NCBI RefSeq assembly: GCF_025717535.1
Contig: NZ_JAJIRO010000005.1
Span: 62,001 to 126,000, forward strand
Direction: 5' to 3'
Origin: Paucibacter sp. Y2R2-4
GTDB lineage: Bacteria > Pseudomonadota > Gammaproteobacteria > Burkholderiales > Burkholderiaceae_C
Length of the DNA stretch: 64,000 nucleotides
Shown here: piece after piece, positions 16,224-26,157 of the stretch
Numbering within the stretch: position 1 is the first letter of the stretch
Layout: each line of letters begins with the position of its first letter
Notes under the pieces: generated by a model
Told to the model about the DNA's origin: nothing
Databases searched by the model: none
The model's input: only the letters and a program-made list of their open reading frames with translations
Program-made: the position numbers and the translations under genes

Positions 16224-18011
16224 ATGAAGTACGAGTGTTCTGATGAAGAGCTCGCAGAACTAGAGCAGTCAATGTTGCTTGTCGACGGCTTGAATCGTCT
16301 GCGTGCCTTGGTCGATCTCGCCTGGCATTTACGTCAGCGGGATTCGTGGCGTGCACTCAAGGTGATTGCCGAGTGCGACCGTCGTTTGGCTATAGCGAGG
16401 GCCGAAGAGAATCCTCCGGCCCCGCATCTGGTTTCTCTTTACGGCGTGCGTCTTGCCCTCACAGCGGCCGAGATCGCTACGGACTTTTGCCGTCTTGAGG
16501 AAGGGGAAACGCTTCTCAAGCGAGCTCATTCCTGCATGGCTGGCCTCAGCGATGACGAGTACGCTTGGGCTATGGTTGACTGCTTGCTGGTTGAACGGTG
16601 CCTTGCCAAGGCGAGTGGTCAGCGAGATCGAGAGTTGAAGGTTATGCGAGAGGCCGAGGTCGCCAGCGCCGTCAGTGGTGATGCTCAGCGCACCGGCATC
16701 GTTCTTGCTATCTGCCTTTGCGAATCCATCATCTGTCAAGGCTTGGGTTTGGAAGAACGTCAGGCACCCGGATCGCAACGCGCCGCTTGTCCTTCGGTCG
16801 AGGCTTGGCAGTTGGCAGCTCAGGCTTATCCGCTCTGTTTGCAGGAACCAGCAACGGCTGCGGCTCTGTTCCTACGCGCGGCCGAACTGGCGCGCGGAAT
16901 GGGTATGCGGCGTTTTGTCTGCATCAACACCATGAATGCCGGCAATGCTTGGCTGGAACTTGGCGACATGAACAATGCCGCCAGTTGCTTCGAACAAGCC
17001 GCCGAGCTCGCCGCACGCACGGGCTGGCCGGTGATGATTGGCGCCAGCCAAACGCAGGTTGGCCGGCTGATGCGTTACTTGGGCCGGGTTGAGGAAAGTC
17101 ACGCCGTGCTTTACGAAGCTCTGGCTCAGTTGCGGGTGGCACCACTTTGCACTACAAAGGCCCTTGCCTGCGTCGAATTGGCGAAGACTCTGCGGGCCAT
17201 GGGCCGCCTACCGGATTCGGTAGCGGTAATGGAGGAAGCCATTAGTCACTACCGAAACGAACAGTCCAATGTAAACCTGGCCCTGAGCTTAGTTCATCAG
17301 GCTCGGACTCACGCCCAGATGGGCGCCACCGAAACGGCCCTGGCTACAGTCAATGAGGCGCAGGCCTTGATTGATCGCTTTGATTACAAAACCATGAATG
17401 TCAAGGTGGCAGAGGTTCTTGCCGAGGTGCACCGTCACGGCCGCGCCAAGTTGCCGCAGCCATCCGACATGAACGTGCCCAGCGCCGCCATTCACTTTGC
17501 CCAGACAGCCTTGCACCGCGGTATGAGCATCCCAGGCTGGAAGCCCCCGCCGGCCTTGCTGGCCTATCTGGCAGATGCTTGGGCCGAGGCAGATGAGATG
17601 GCGCAGGCCTACTCCTACGCCCGCCTGGCCCGGATAGCCCATGAGAAATTGGATGTACTCAAGCTTAAGGACCCTCGCGCCATGTTGCAACTGCTAGGCT
17701 ACCGTAACGTGCTGTCCTCGCGCGCTACTGATACGGTTACGGGCATTGCCAGCAGGCCAGCAGTTGTGCCAGCCGTGCCGTTCACGGCCCCACTCAACGC
17801 CAGCCCCGATTTACTGACACCCAAGGAGGATGAGGTACTCCAACTGCTGGCGCGCAATTACTCCAACAAGGAAATCGCCCTCGCATTGGGCGTCAGCGCT
17901 GAAACGGTGAAGTGGCACCTCAAAGGCCTGTACGGCAAGCTGGCGGCGGGAACGCGCCGCCATGCGGTGACCAAGGCGCGCACCCTTGGCATGTTGCGCA
18001 GTGAGGTCTGA
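16224..18011 (+). CDS. TPR-LuxR family transcriptional regulator
   Basis: 595 residues from the ATG at 16224; the frame is open further upstream, but that part reads as non-coding. Residues about 30-480 are helical repeats of TPR type (for example MNNAASCFEQAAELAARTGW and ALATVNEAQALIDRF). The C-terminus carries a LuxR/GerE helix-turn-helix (LTPKEDEVLQLLARNYSNKE, then VSAETVKWHLKGLYGKL). It resembles the MalT/LAL class without the N-terminal ATPase. Divergent from the PEP-CTERM genes, it is a candidate local regulator of them (inference). Confidence 0.85.
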   Translation: MKYECSDEELAELEQSMLLVDGLNRLRALVDLAWHLRQRDSWRALKVIAECDRRLAIARAEENPPAPHLVSLYGVRLALTAAEIATDFCRLEEGETLLKRAHSCMAGLSDDEYAWAMVDCLLVERCLAKASGQRDRELKVMREAEVASAVSGDAQRTGIVLAICLCESIICQGLGLEERQAPGSQRAACPSVEAWQLAAQAYPLCLQEPATAAALFLRAAELARGMGMRRFVCINTMNAGNAWLELGDMNNAASCFEQAAELAARTGWPVMIGASQTQVGRLMRYLGRVEESHAVLYEALAQLRVAPLCTTKALACVELAKTLRAMGRLPDSVAVMEEAISHYRNEQSNVNLALSLVHQARTHAQMGATETALATVNEAQALIDRFDYKTMNVKVAEVLAEVHRHGRAKLPQPSDMNVPSAAIHFAQTALHRGMSIPGWKPPPALLAYLADAWAEADEMAQAYSYARLARIAHEKLDVLKLKDPRAMLQLLGYRNVLSSRATDTVTGIASRPAVVPAVPFTAPLNASPDLLTPKEDEVLQLLARNYSNKEIALALGVSAETVKWHLKGLYGKLAAGTRRHAVTKARTLGMLRSEV

Positions 18012-18134
18012 GCACCCCTGGGCCGCTGCACCCAGCCCCCATATTCATATCTGTCGAAAATCCGCGACTGTTGGCGATTGCAGGGAATGGACCCATCACG
18101 ATCACGCAATACAGAGCCACACCTAGAGGCTTAT

Positions 18135-18381
18135 CTAAGGAGTCTGGGTCAGTAGACTGGGTAACAATCTAGTCGCAGGTTGACGCCCCTTTGTTTCGTG
18201 GACTTGCAGATTTGTTGTGCTTGGTCGGCGTCGAACGACTGAGCTTGAATCGCCAGGACACGTTGCAACTCTCAACCACGCGGTAATGGTGAGTGCGTCG
18301 ACAACTAATCCAGCCTGCCACAACACTCAATGACCAGTGCTGAGAACATCGGCGAGGCCTATCTGACGAAGTGGCTCGCAT
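18135..18381 (-). pseudogene. Frameshifted remnant of an IS21-family istB gene
   Basis: Minus-strand frames give LVVDALT and then, after a frameshift, HHYRVVESCNVSWRFKLS. This matches the C-terminal signature of IstB ATPases (DALTHH...VETGNxSWRFK). No istA, ATPase core or IS ends were found. The rest of the 710-bp gap between LuxR and the chemoreceptor has no gene. Confidence 0.45.
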
Positions 18382-18722
18382 ATTGCTTGCTGGCAGTCAA
18401 ATCGGCGATCTAGGCAGGGCCTTCTTTGGCTCTGGAACTCCGGACAGTACGGGGCAGGCGAATCCGCCAATTGTTTGTGACATGAGCGCTACGCCGATGT
18501 TTGAGTTCCACCTGAACTCGGCGATGATCATGATGCATCCAATCTGTTCCCGTATGGAGTCCCCAAGTGTTTACCTAGGGTTTGAGGAATGAATATAGAC
18601 TGACTTTGCCAAGTTAAGGAGGTTGGATGCCGCGAGCTTTGTCATGAAGTTTTCTAGCGTTCCAACGAGACAGGTCAGCGGGCTCTACTCCCTCACTGCC
18701 CAATTCGCCAGGAGAAGCAAGC

Positions 18723-20267
18723 ATGCGTATTTCCGACTACAGCATCCGCACTCGTTTGATTGGTCTCTCCCTTATCAGCATACTTTTCACTTTGGCAGTG
18801 GGCTTGTTTGGCATCAATCAAGTGGGAAAGGTCAACCACTTGGTCAACGAGATGTTCGCCAGCGACTTGATCACCGTGGCTGATGTGGCGAATGCGAATA
18901 TGCAGGCGATTTATCACAACCGCGCGCTGTATGCCTACGTCATCGAGTCAGAACAAAGTGGCATGGATAAAGTCGGTCAGACCATGCAGGGCTATGAAGC
19001 GGGCATGCACAAGGTTCTCGAAAAATACAGAAAGACCAATCTGACGACCAAAGAAATCGACTTGCTGCGAAAGTTTGATTCGGCCTGGGCACTTTACATG
19101 CCCCTTGCAACCAAAGTCCAAAAGCACTCCTACGCTGATCAAAACAAAGAAGCCATGGAGTTAATGAATACTGAGGTCAGCAAGACATTTCAAGTTGCGG
19201 ACGATCTGTTGTCCGATATCGTCAACTTGAACATCGAACTGGGGCGCCAATCCAATACAGACGCTGATGAAACTGCTCGACTGGTTCGAATCATCAGTCT
19301 GGCTGTCATCTTTGCTGCGGTTGCAGTCTCGATTGGGCTAAGCATGTGGATCATTCGTACCGTGACGGCACCGTTGAGCTACGCTCGGGAGCGGCTTGCG
19401 GATCTCAGCCATGGCGATCTCTCAATGGCTATTCGTACCGAGTCCAAGGACGAGACGGGGCAGTTGTTGCAAGACATGGAAGCCGTTCGTCATCATCTGC
19501 ACAGTGTTGTCTCAACTGTTCGAGACAATTCAGAGAGCGTGGCGACTGGTGCCGGTGAGATCGCACAGGGCAATGCTGATCTAAGCCAGCGCACCGAGGA
19601 ACAGGCGAGTGCTCTGGAAGAGACCGCAGCGACAATGGACGAGCTTGGGTCCACAGTGCGCAATAACGCTGACAACGCCAGGCAAGCCAATCAGTTGGCG
19701 CTAGGCGCCTCTCAAATTGCGACTCGTGGTGGAGATGTGGTTGGCGAGGTGGTCGAAACCATGCAGGGCATCAATGACAGCTCCAAAAAGATTGCCGACA
19801 TCATTACCGTGATCGATGGAATCGCCTTTCAGACCAACATTCTGGCCTTGAATGCAGCAGTGGAAGCTGCACGCGCTGGCGAGCAGGGTCGAGGTTTTGC
19901 TGTCGTGGCTGGTGAGGTGCGAAGCCTCGCCCAGCGAAGTGCGGATGCGGCCAAAGAAATCAAAACACTGATCAATGACAGCGTTGAGCGTGTCGAGCAA
20001 GGCACCCTTCTGGTAGACCGCGCTGGAACCACAATGACCGAAATCGTAGGTGCCATTAAACGCGTTAGCGACATCGTCAGCGAAATCAGCTCGGCAACCA
20101 CCGAACAAAGCTCCGGTATCGCTCAGGTTGGCGAGGCAGTCACGCAGATGGACAAGGTAACCCAACAGAACGCCGCCTTGGTCGAGGAGAGCGCAGCAGC
20201 GGCTGAAAGCCTGCGCGTACAGGCGACGCAGTTGGTACAAGCGGTCGCGACGTTCAAGCTGCGTTGA
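18723..20267 (+). CDS. Methyl-accepting chemotaxis protein
   Basis: 514 residues, start supported by AGGAG. The first membrane helix (about 12-32) leads into a four-helix-bundle periplasmic sensor (about 35-190). A second helix (about 192-215) is followed by HAMP (about 215-270) and a signalling domain whose hairpin tip is IAFQTNILALNAAVEAARAG. Glutamate/glutamine-rich methylation helices flank the tip. No C-terminal CheB/CheR-docking pentapeptide is visible (end AVATFKLR). It should signal through CheW/CheA encoded elsewhere. The ligand is unknown. It is an island-borne receptor 20 kb from the flagellar locus. Confidence 0.95.
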   Translation: MRISDYSIRTRLIGLSLISILFTLAVGLFGINQVGKVNHLVNEMFASDLITVADVANANMQAIYHNRALYAYVIESEQSGMDKVGQTMQGYEAGMHKVLEKYRKTNLTTKEIDLLRKFDSAWALYMPLATKVQKHSYADQNKEAMELMNTEVSKTFQVADDLLSDIVNLNIELGRQSNTDADETARLVRIISLAVIFAAVAVSIGLSMWIIRTVTAPLSYARERLADLSHGDLSMAIRTESKDETGQLLQDMEAVRHHLHSVVSTVRDNSESVATGAGEIAQGNADLSQRTEEQASALEETAATMDELGSTVRNNADNARQANQLALGASQIATRGGDVVGEVVETMQGINDSSKKIADIITVIDGIAFQTNILALNAAVEAARAGEQGRGFAVVAGEVRSLAQRSADAAKEIKTLINDSVERVEQGTLLVDRAGTTMTEIVGAIKRVSDIVSEISSATTEQSSGIAQVGEAVTQMDKVTQQNAALVEESAAAAESLRVQATQLVQAVATFKLR

Positions 20268-20358
20268 TGGTTCTGATAGTTGACGTTCAACTGGCCGTGC
20301 CTGACCTTTGAAGTCCAACTGCAAACGCAATACGAGCACACTCATGTTCCTTTTGCGT

Positions 20359-20545
20359 TTAGTTCTTGGTACTTAGAGACTGCGCCGAAGAACTAGTTTG
20401 TGTTCGCCTGGCTTCACGTGTTGCCAAAGGCAGTCGGACGGCAATGCAGCCGCTTGAATTTGGCTTGCGGCTCACATAGAACTCTTCGCCCATCAAGCCT
20501 ACAAGCAAGTTGTAGCTGATTGCGAGCCCCGAGACACTGCTGCCT
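20359..20545 (-). pseudogene. Remnant of a histidine kinase ATPase domain
   Basis: A minus-strand frame ending at a TAA (20359) reads SVSGLAISYNLLVGLMGEEF and later SGCIAVRLPLA. This is the G2 box to last strand of a HATPase domain (GLGLAISYNLVxLMGGE...LPL), with the leading glycines altered. Upstream kinase sequence is not recognisable. The surrounding gap 20268-20951 has no intact gene. Confidence 0.5.
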
Positions 20546-20951
20546 TATCGAAGCGTCTCGTGCTTCGTTTCGCGAACCATTGCAACAGTGAGTTGGTCAC
20601 CAGCTCCTGCATCAATTGGCTGATCGGAGTGGGATACCAATAGAAACAGCTAAACGCCTTTCCAGGCGATTGGCCAAGCGCTAGCCCTTTGACAAAGATT
20701 GACGAAATTTCGCTCTATGCACATCGTTGACTTTAGCTCTTCATCGGTGATTTGCCCTCAGCGGGAAGTCATCTTGTCTCACGAATTTCTTGACAACGAC
20801 CCACGTCAGATGGTGCTTTCGAAATCAAGCAAGAGCGCCTAGATGACGTTGTTCGGTGTCGCTTAAGTCGCCCAACTAGCCCCGAGGACACTTTGCGGAA
20901 AGTCTTGTTGCCAAGCTCCGCTCTCGTCAAGGAAGAAGGCGCGGTGCCTGC

Positions 20952-21275
20952 TTATTCGACCAAGGTCAGGATCAACACCGCTGCAATGACGAGCGCAATG
21001 CCCAGCCAAGCAATCGGCTTGAGTCGGTGGCCGAACAGCAGTCGGCCGCAGATGGCCGTACCCAAAATGCCGATAGATCCCCACATCGCATAGGCCACTG
21101 CGAGATCAATGCTCTTGATGGCTTGGCCTAGCATCAGGAACGCCAGCCAAAGCATGGCAATGGCACCAAAACCCCAGGCACGGTTTTTGAAGCCGTTGGA
21201 CTTCTCAAGCATCATATTGGCGGCAATATCGCTACAGGCCGAACCCATAATAAAAATAATTGGCATCGTCTGCAT
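20952..21275 (-). CDS. SMR-family efflux subunit, MdtI-like
   Basis: 107 residues from the ATG at 21275 (GAGGAG eight bases upstream). Four hydrophobic helices and the SMR pattern: a charged residue in helix 1 (SACSDIAANMMLEKS) and AVAYAMWGSIGILGTAICG in helix 3. It starts two bases after the partner SMR gene ends, in the order of the E. coli mdtJI operon. MdtJI is a paired spermidine exporter; this pair could export polyamines or cationic drugs. The frame is open further upstream, but that part belongs to mdtJ in another frame. Confidence 0.85.
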   Translation of the reverse strand: MQTMPIIFIMGSACSDIAANMMLEKSNGFKNRAWGFGAIAMLWLAFLMLGQAIKSIDLAVAYAMWGSIGILGTAICGRLLFGHRLKPIAWLGIALVIAAVLILTLVE

Positions 21276-21277
21276 AA

Positions 21278-21628
21278 TCAAGACTCCTCGCCGAGTGCTA
21301 CGCACACGATGCCCATCATCACCAAAGCAAGTCCAAGCATTTCGGTGCCTGACAAGTCTTCCTCGAACACCAGCACGCTCACCAGCGAAAGCGAGGCGAG
21401 TCCGATGCCTTCCCACACGGCATAAGCAATGCCTATAGAGATTTGTCCAATGGCTTGCGAGAGCAAGTAGTAGGACGCCGCCAAGGCCACGGCCATCAAC
21501 AAATAACCCTGAAAACTATCACCGCGCGAAGCATTAGCCATCAGGGTGGTGCCAGCGACTTCGGCAGCAATGGCTGACAACAAAAACAGCCACGCAATAA
21601 TCAAATTCCTGTTATTAAAAGTAAGCAT
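21278..21628 (-). CDS. SMR-family efflux subunit, MdtJ-like
   Basis: 116 residues, four transmembrane helices. Helix 1 carries the conserved glutamate (SAIAAEVAGTTLM) and helix 3 reads IGIAYAVWEGIGLASLSL. It lies directly upstream of the MdtI-like gene. SMR proteins encoded as two adjacent non-identical subunits work as heterodimers. The upstream DNA is strikingly AT-rich, unlike the rest of the window. Confidence 0.85.
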   Translation of the reverse strand: MLTFNNRNLIIAWLFLLSAIAAEVAGTTLMANASRGDSFQGYLLMAVALAASYYLLSQAIGQISIGIAYAVWEGIGLASLSLVSVLVFEEDLSGTEMLGLALVMMGIVCVALGEES

Positions 21629-22035
21629 AATTTCACCTATATTATATTCCTTTAAATATAAAGTTTAATCATTTTACCATAATCCATTAAATTTGTAAAA
21701 TCAGTATGTTTATTTGTTAAATATCAATTGTATTTTATAAATTCATTTTGATAATTAATTGCTTGCGCTGGGATGTGCTTTTTTGAGACTTCTTGATCAC
21801 GTGGCAAAAGACAAAAAAGGCTGAAAGAGGTGTGAGCGAAGTACCGCGCCCCACGACCTTGTTGCGTGGATAACGTCATTTCTTTCCAGATCGGTCGCGA
21901 GGCTTCCCTACACATAACTGCAAGTCTGCTGTGTAAGAATTCCTGGGGCTTGACTTCCGCACATCGTTCACCAGTGAGCCTTGTTGGAGCAAACCTCAAG
22001 CGGTTCAACCACCCCTGTCAGCAAGGAGCAAAGCA
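21629..22035. other. AT-rich upstream region of the SMR pair
   Basis: The first 150 bases are mostly A and T and would suit a promoter or nucleoid-protein site; this is a sign of foreign DNA. A 94-codon minus-strand frame (21724-22008) has no recognisable family and is judged non-coding. Confidence 0.55.
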
Positions 22036-23943
22036 GTGACTGAAGCAAGTTTTCAAAAGGCGCCGTTCGCGGCACGCCGCGACGCCCTAGGTACAGCCGT
22101 CGTCCTGGCGGCTCTTGCGATCTCTGGGTCAGCAATGGCGGCCCCGCAAAGCGCCGACTTCATCTGGTCGGGTGGCCCTATCCTCACCATGAACGACAAG
22201 GCCATGCGCGCGGAAGCGGTGGCGGTGGCGGCCGGCAAGATCATTGCCGTGGGCAAGAGCCGTGAGGTCATGAAGTTCAAGGGGCCGACCACGCAGTTGG
22301 TGGACCTGAAGGGCCAGACGCTGGTGCCAGGTTTTGTTGACGCCCATGGCCATATCTTCGGGGGCGGTTTGCAGGCCCTCTCCGCCAATCTACTGGCACC
22401 GCCGGATGGCGAGGTCAAGGACATCGCCTCGCTGCAGCAGACGCTGCGTGACTGGGTGAAGAAGAACGCCGCTGCGGTCGAGAAGACCCAACTCATTCTT
22501 GGTTTTGGCTATGACAACGCCCAACTGAAGGAATTGCGCCATCCGACCAAAGAGGAACTGGACGAGATATCCAAAGACATTCCTTTGTTGATCGTGCACC
22601 AGTCGGCACACTTGGCCACCGCCAACTCGGCCATGCTGAAGGTGATGGGTTATGACGCCAACACCAAAGATCCAGCCGGCGGCGTGATTCAGCGCAAGCC
22701 TGGCACCAATGAGCCCAATGGCACGATTGAAGAAACCGCGTTCTCCAACGGCCTCCCGGTGGTGCTGGGCCGGGTGGGGCCGGAAGGCTTGAAGACCTTT
22801 GCGCGTGAAGGAGCCAAGCTCTGGGCGCGCTTTGGCTACACCACGGCCGAAGAGGGGCGCACCACGCCGCCTATCGTTGCCATCATGAAGCAGGTGGCGG
22901 CCGAAGGTGGCTTCGCCAATGACGTCAATGCCTACCCCGATGTGCTGGTGGACCGGGCTTTTATCAAAGCCAATCAAAGCAACACTTACACCAACCGCTT
23001 CCGCATCGCAGGGGCCAAACTCACCATTGACGGCAGCCCGCAGGGTTTCACCGCCTGGCGTGACCAGCCTTATTACAAACTGGTCGGCAACTACCCCGAG
23101 GGCTATTCGGGGTATGCCGCAGCGTCTGCCGAAGACGTGATGGGGGCCGTGCACTGGGCTGCCGAAAACGGCATCCAGATCATCACCCACTCCAATGGCG
23201 AACGAGCCTCCGATCTCCTGATCGCTTCACACAAAGCAGCCCAGGCCCGCTTCCCTCAAGCAAAAGCCCTGCGTCCGGTGCTGATCCATGGTCAGTTCTT
23301 GCGCGAGGATCAACTCGATAGCTACAAATCCTTGGGTGTCATCCCCTCGCTCTTCCCCATGCACACCTTCTACTGGGGTGACTGGCATTTGGACCACACC
23401 GTCGGCCCGAAGGCCGGTATGAATATCTCGCCTACCGGTTGGGCGAGAAAGCGCGGCATGATCTTCTCCAGTCATCACGATGCGCCGGTAGCCTTCCCGG
23501 ATTCGATGCGGGTGCTGGACGCCACCGTCACGCGCCGTGCGCGCGGTTCGGGTCGGATCGTCGGCCCAGAGCATCGCGTAGACGTCATCACTGCTTTGAA
23601 GGCGATGACGATCTGGCCGGCCTACCATCACTTCGAAGAGAAGAGCAAGGGCAGCCTGGAAGTGGGCAAGCTGGCCGACTTTGCGCTCCTGTCCAAAGAT
23701 CCAACAGCCGTCAAGCCCGAGACGATTGCTGACATCAAAGTGACCGAGACCATCAAGGAAGGCAAGACCATCTTCCGCCTGGAGCCCGGCAGTAAGACGG
23801 CCGTCGCGGCTCCCGACATCACGCCCTTGCTGGCAGCATTCGGCGGGCATCGCGCGAATGCCGGAGGCGGCGCCGAGGATGCCTGCGCGCATGACGCCAT
23901 GTTCCGCATGACGGCGGTGATGGTGGGCGGGGCCGGCCGCTGA
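22036..23943 (+). CDS. Exported amidohydrolase (YtcJ-like, amidohydrolase_3 family)
   Basis: 635 residues from a GTG with AAGGAG seven bases upstream. An N-terminal export signal (after RRDALG, ending near AMAAPQ) predicts a periplasmic or secreted enzyme. The metal-dependent hydrolase fold is shown by VPGFVDAHGHIFGG (HxH metal ligands), ITHSNGE, LIHGQFL and SSHHDAPV, plus a C-terminal composite sandwich strand (GSLEVGKLADFALLS). The family hydrolyses amide or formamide bonds; the substrate is unknown. About 116 bp downstream is a truncated outer-membrane-type gene, possibly once co-transcribed. Confidence 0.9.
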   Translation: MTEASFQKAPFAARRDALGTAVVLAALAISGSAMAAPQSADFIWSGGPILTMNDKAMRAEAVAVAAGKIIAVGKSREVMKFKGPTTQLVDLKGQTLVPGFVDAHGHIFGGGLQALSANLLAPPDGEVKDIASLQQTLRDWVKKNAAAVEKTQLILGFGYDNAQLKELRHPTKEELDEISKDIPLLIVHQSAHLATANSAMLKVMGYDANTKDPAGGVIQRKPGTNEPNGTIEETAFSNGLPVVLGRVGPEGLKTFAREGAKLWARFGYTTAEEGRTTPPIVAIMKQVAAEGGFANDVNAYPDVLVDRAFIKANQSNTYTNRFRIAGAKLTIDGSPQGFTAWRDQPYYKLVGNYPEGYSGYAAASAEDVMGAVHWAAENGIQIITHSNGERASDLLIASHKAAQARFPQAKALRPVLIHGQFLREDQLDSYKSLGVIPSLFPMHTFYWGDWHLDHTVGPKAGMNISPTGWARKRGMIFSSHHDAPVAFPDSMRVLDATVTRRARGSGRIVGPEHRVDVITALKAMTIWPAYHHFEEKSKGSLEVGKLADFALLSKDPTAVKPETIADIKVTETIKEGKTIFRLEPGSKTAVAAPDITPLLAAFGGHRANAGGGAEDACAHDAMFRMTAVMVGGAGR

Positions 23944-24080
23944 TGACCTTGTGGATTGCGGCCTGAGTCTTTGGCTGCAGTCCGCCGTTCAGCCGAATGC
24001 CTTTCGGCTGTCGCTTGCAGCCCCCTGTTGAGCCTTAGGCACCGAGAGGGGGCTCGCCTTTGTTTGGAAAGATTGAAAAC

Positions 24081-24332
24081 ATGAATGCCATGGACCGCCA
24101 CGCTGTCTGCAAAGGCCGCGCCGGCCTGGGCTCGGCACTCGTCGCGCTGGTTCTCGCCACCAATGCTCAGGCCCAGCAGGCCGCCGAAGCGGCGGTGGAC
24201 AACGGCACCGACCCGACCAAGTTCTCGAACGCGGTGTTTGCGAACTACGAGTACCTTGATCTTCACAAGGGCATCAATAGTGGCACCTTGCGGCTGAATT
24301 ACTTCACGCCTTTGGGCGCAAACAAGCTCTAA
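24081..24332 (+). pseudogene. Truncated outer-membrane/transport protein, N-terminal part only
   Basis: 83 codons from the ATG at 24081. A signal peptide (GSALVALVLATNAQAQQA) is followed by NAVFANYEYLDLHKGINSGT and LRLNYFTPLG, typical of the first strands of an outer-membrane beta barrel. The frame then stops; no continuation was found in any frame. It is probably the 5' stump of a gene cut by deletion or insertion at about 24,330. Confidence 0.45.
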
Positions 24333-25245
24333 GCGTTGAGGCTGCGCGCGCCGGTTGTGATGAATGATGCTTTGGGCATCCAAGCATGCGCAGTGCAAGC
24401 TCTCGACTCACACCTTCGGTGTACTGACGGCCAACACCTGACCGGGCCAAGTACCAGGAATACTTGGCTAAGACCAATAGGTCGCTGTGATCCAGCCCAT
24501 GCGTTTGAACGGCAGATCCTCCTATTGGCTTCGCAGTCTCAAACAAAAGCGCATGGCCGCAGACAGCCTATAAGCGAACTTCCGCTATGGGCACTGACCT
24601 GTCCATCTAGATTCAAGCCAGCGGGCCTTCGGCAGCTCCGTGCCCAGAGCGGAAGTTCGTTGACCTTCCGCATGAAGTCCGAAATCGACCTGCCGATGGG
24701 GAAACTAGCGCGCTTGGGGGCGACGTTGTTCAAACGCCAACTCGGCGTGCGATGAAGTGTGACGGATGAGACCGAAGCAGCCAGCGTGGCGCTCCATGCC
24801 AAATCCACAACCGTCAACTGTGCGATGAAGCACATCGAAGCGCGGCGCAGTGACAGCGCCTGCTTGTACTCGGGGATCCACAGGCGGTCGCTGTGTTTCT
24901 CCACCTGCAAGATGTTGAAGCGAATGCCGCAGGTTTGCGTTGCAGCTTGGTAGCGGAGCATGGGCGGCTTCGATTGGCGCCTTGTCCGCACGGGAAAACC
25001 AGATGTTCCGAGAGCACGTTGACGCCGCCAAGCGTTGCCGACCGTGCCATCGACGCGCTTGCACTCGCCCTGAGCACTCCTCTGGAGGCCCAGGCTGAAT
25101 GCGTGCCGCAAGCCGAGCGTACTCGGGTTGAGAGTCAGCCTCGCCCCGTTCCGCTGCCGTTGAGGCGCTCAGGAACGTCTTCATGTCCTACAGACGCCCC
25201 GGCGAAAGGCGCTCACACTCCCGGCGTACAAATGACGTCTAAAAA
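24333..25245. other. Gene-free 0.9-kb stretch
   Basis: Long frames exist on both strands, but none has a family or convincing codon pattern. It holds a pair of the dispersed repeats in opposite orientation (24575-24659). Confidence 0.5.
24575..24659. repeat. Inverted pair of TGCCCA-type repeats (copies D and E)
   Basis: Arm D (24575-24594) and arm E (24640-24659) are 20 bp each and complementary at 19 positions, around a 45-nt centre. The unit resembles a short palindromic mobile unit, and the single copies elsewhere could be half-units. Confidence 0.55.
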
Positions 25246-26154
25246 ATGACATCGCAGCCCACCGCAACCGCGCCGCCAGACACATTGAACGCATTGGAGT
25301 CGGCGCTCGATAAGAGCCAAGAGGTCAAGGTCAAGGTGGAGGACTGTGCCGACGACTTAGCTGTAGCCAGTGATCTCGCCAAAGCGCGCATCGCACGGGG
25401 GGAGAAGATGCTACCGGCCGATCAAGTTCTGCAGAACACCAAGGCTATCGGTATCAAAGTACAGGATTGCGCCGACGATTTGCAGGAGGTGGCGGACACC
25501 TTGGCCTATGGCGTTGCCGAGGTTAAGGATGTCGAGCAAGCATTGATCCGCTCCCGCGAAGCTCTGGCTGAATCCGAAGCTGCACTTGCCGCGTCGCGCC
25601 ATGCCGAACGTGCAGCAAGTACTCTTGCCATGCATGACCAGAAGACAGCCTTGCCCAACCGCACGCTGTTCGATGACCGCTTGGCTCAGGCCATCGCTGG
25701 TGCCGACCGCCACGGCTGGATGCTGGGGGTGATGTTCTTGGACCTCGACCGATTCAAGCTGATCAACGACAGCCATGGGCACGCAGCCGGCGACACCGTG
25801 CTGAAGGTAGTAGCGCAACGTCTACTGAGTCAAGCGCGCGACGAGGACACAGTCTGCCGCAACGGCGGTGACGAATTCCTGTACTTGCTGATCAATCCGA
25901 CAAGTCGCGACGACGTTGCACGTATCGCAGGCCAGGTAAAGGCAGCGATCGCTGCCCCAATCAGCCACGGCGCCCTGCAGTTAGTCATCACACCAAGCAT
26001 CGGCATTGCGCTATACCCGCTTGATGGCCAGAGCGGCGATATCTTGATCGCCAATGCCGACGCAGCGATGTACCGAGCCAAGTCGTTGCCAGGCCACTGC
26101 GTATTCTTCGAGTCAACAGTGCCCACGGTCAACCCGTCAACATCGCCTGGCTGA
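25246..26154 (+). CDS. Diguanylate cyclase with N-terminal helical domain
   Basis: 302 residues. The first 130 are predicted helical, with two similar segments (VKVEDCADDLAVASDLAKAR and IKVQDCADDLQEVADTLAYG) and a coiled coil leading into GGDEF (about 135-295). The active motif is CRNGGDEFLYLL, with an RxxD inhibitory site (RDED) five residues before it. There are no membrane segments. It ends 3 bp before the end of the convergent kinase gene. It should make c-di-GMP. Confidence 0.9.
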   Translation: MTSQPTATAPPDTLNALESALDKSQEVKVKVEDCADDLAVASDLAKARIARGEKMLPADQVLQNTKAIGIKVQDCADDLQEVADTLAYGVAEVKDVEQALIRSREALAESEAALAASRHAERAASTLAMHDQKTALPNRTLFDDRLAQAIAGADRHGWMLGVMFLDLDRFKLINDSHGHAAGDTVLKVVAQRLLSQARDEDTVCRNGGDEFLYLLINPTSRDDVARIAGQVKAAIAAPISHGALQLVITPSIGIALYPLDGQSGDILIANADAAMYRAKSLPGHCVFFESTVPTVNPSTSPG

Positions 26155-26157
26155 GTA

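Noticed and set aside
21724-22008. 94-codon minus-strand frame between SMR genes and amidohydrolase
   Set aside because: No family, irregular composition and it runs into AT-rich DNA.
24539-25111. 190-codon minus-strand frame
   Set aside because: It reads through the dispersed repeats, has no family and competes with equally long frames on the other strand.
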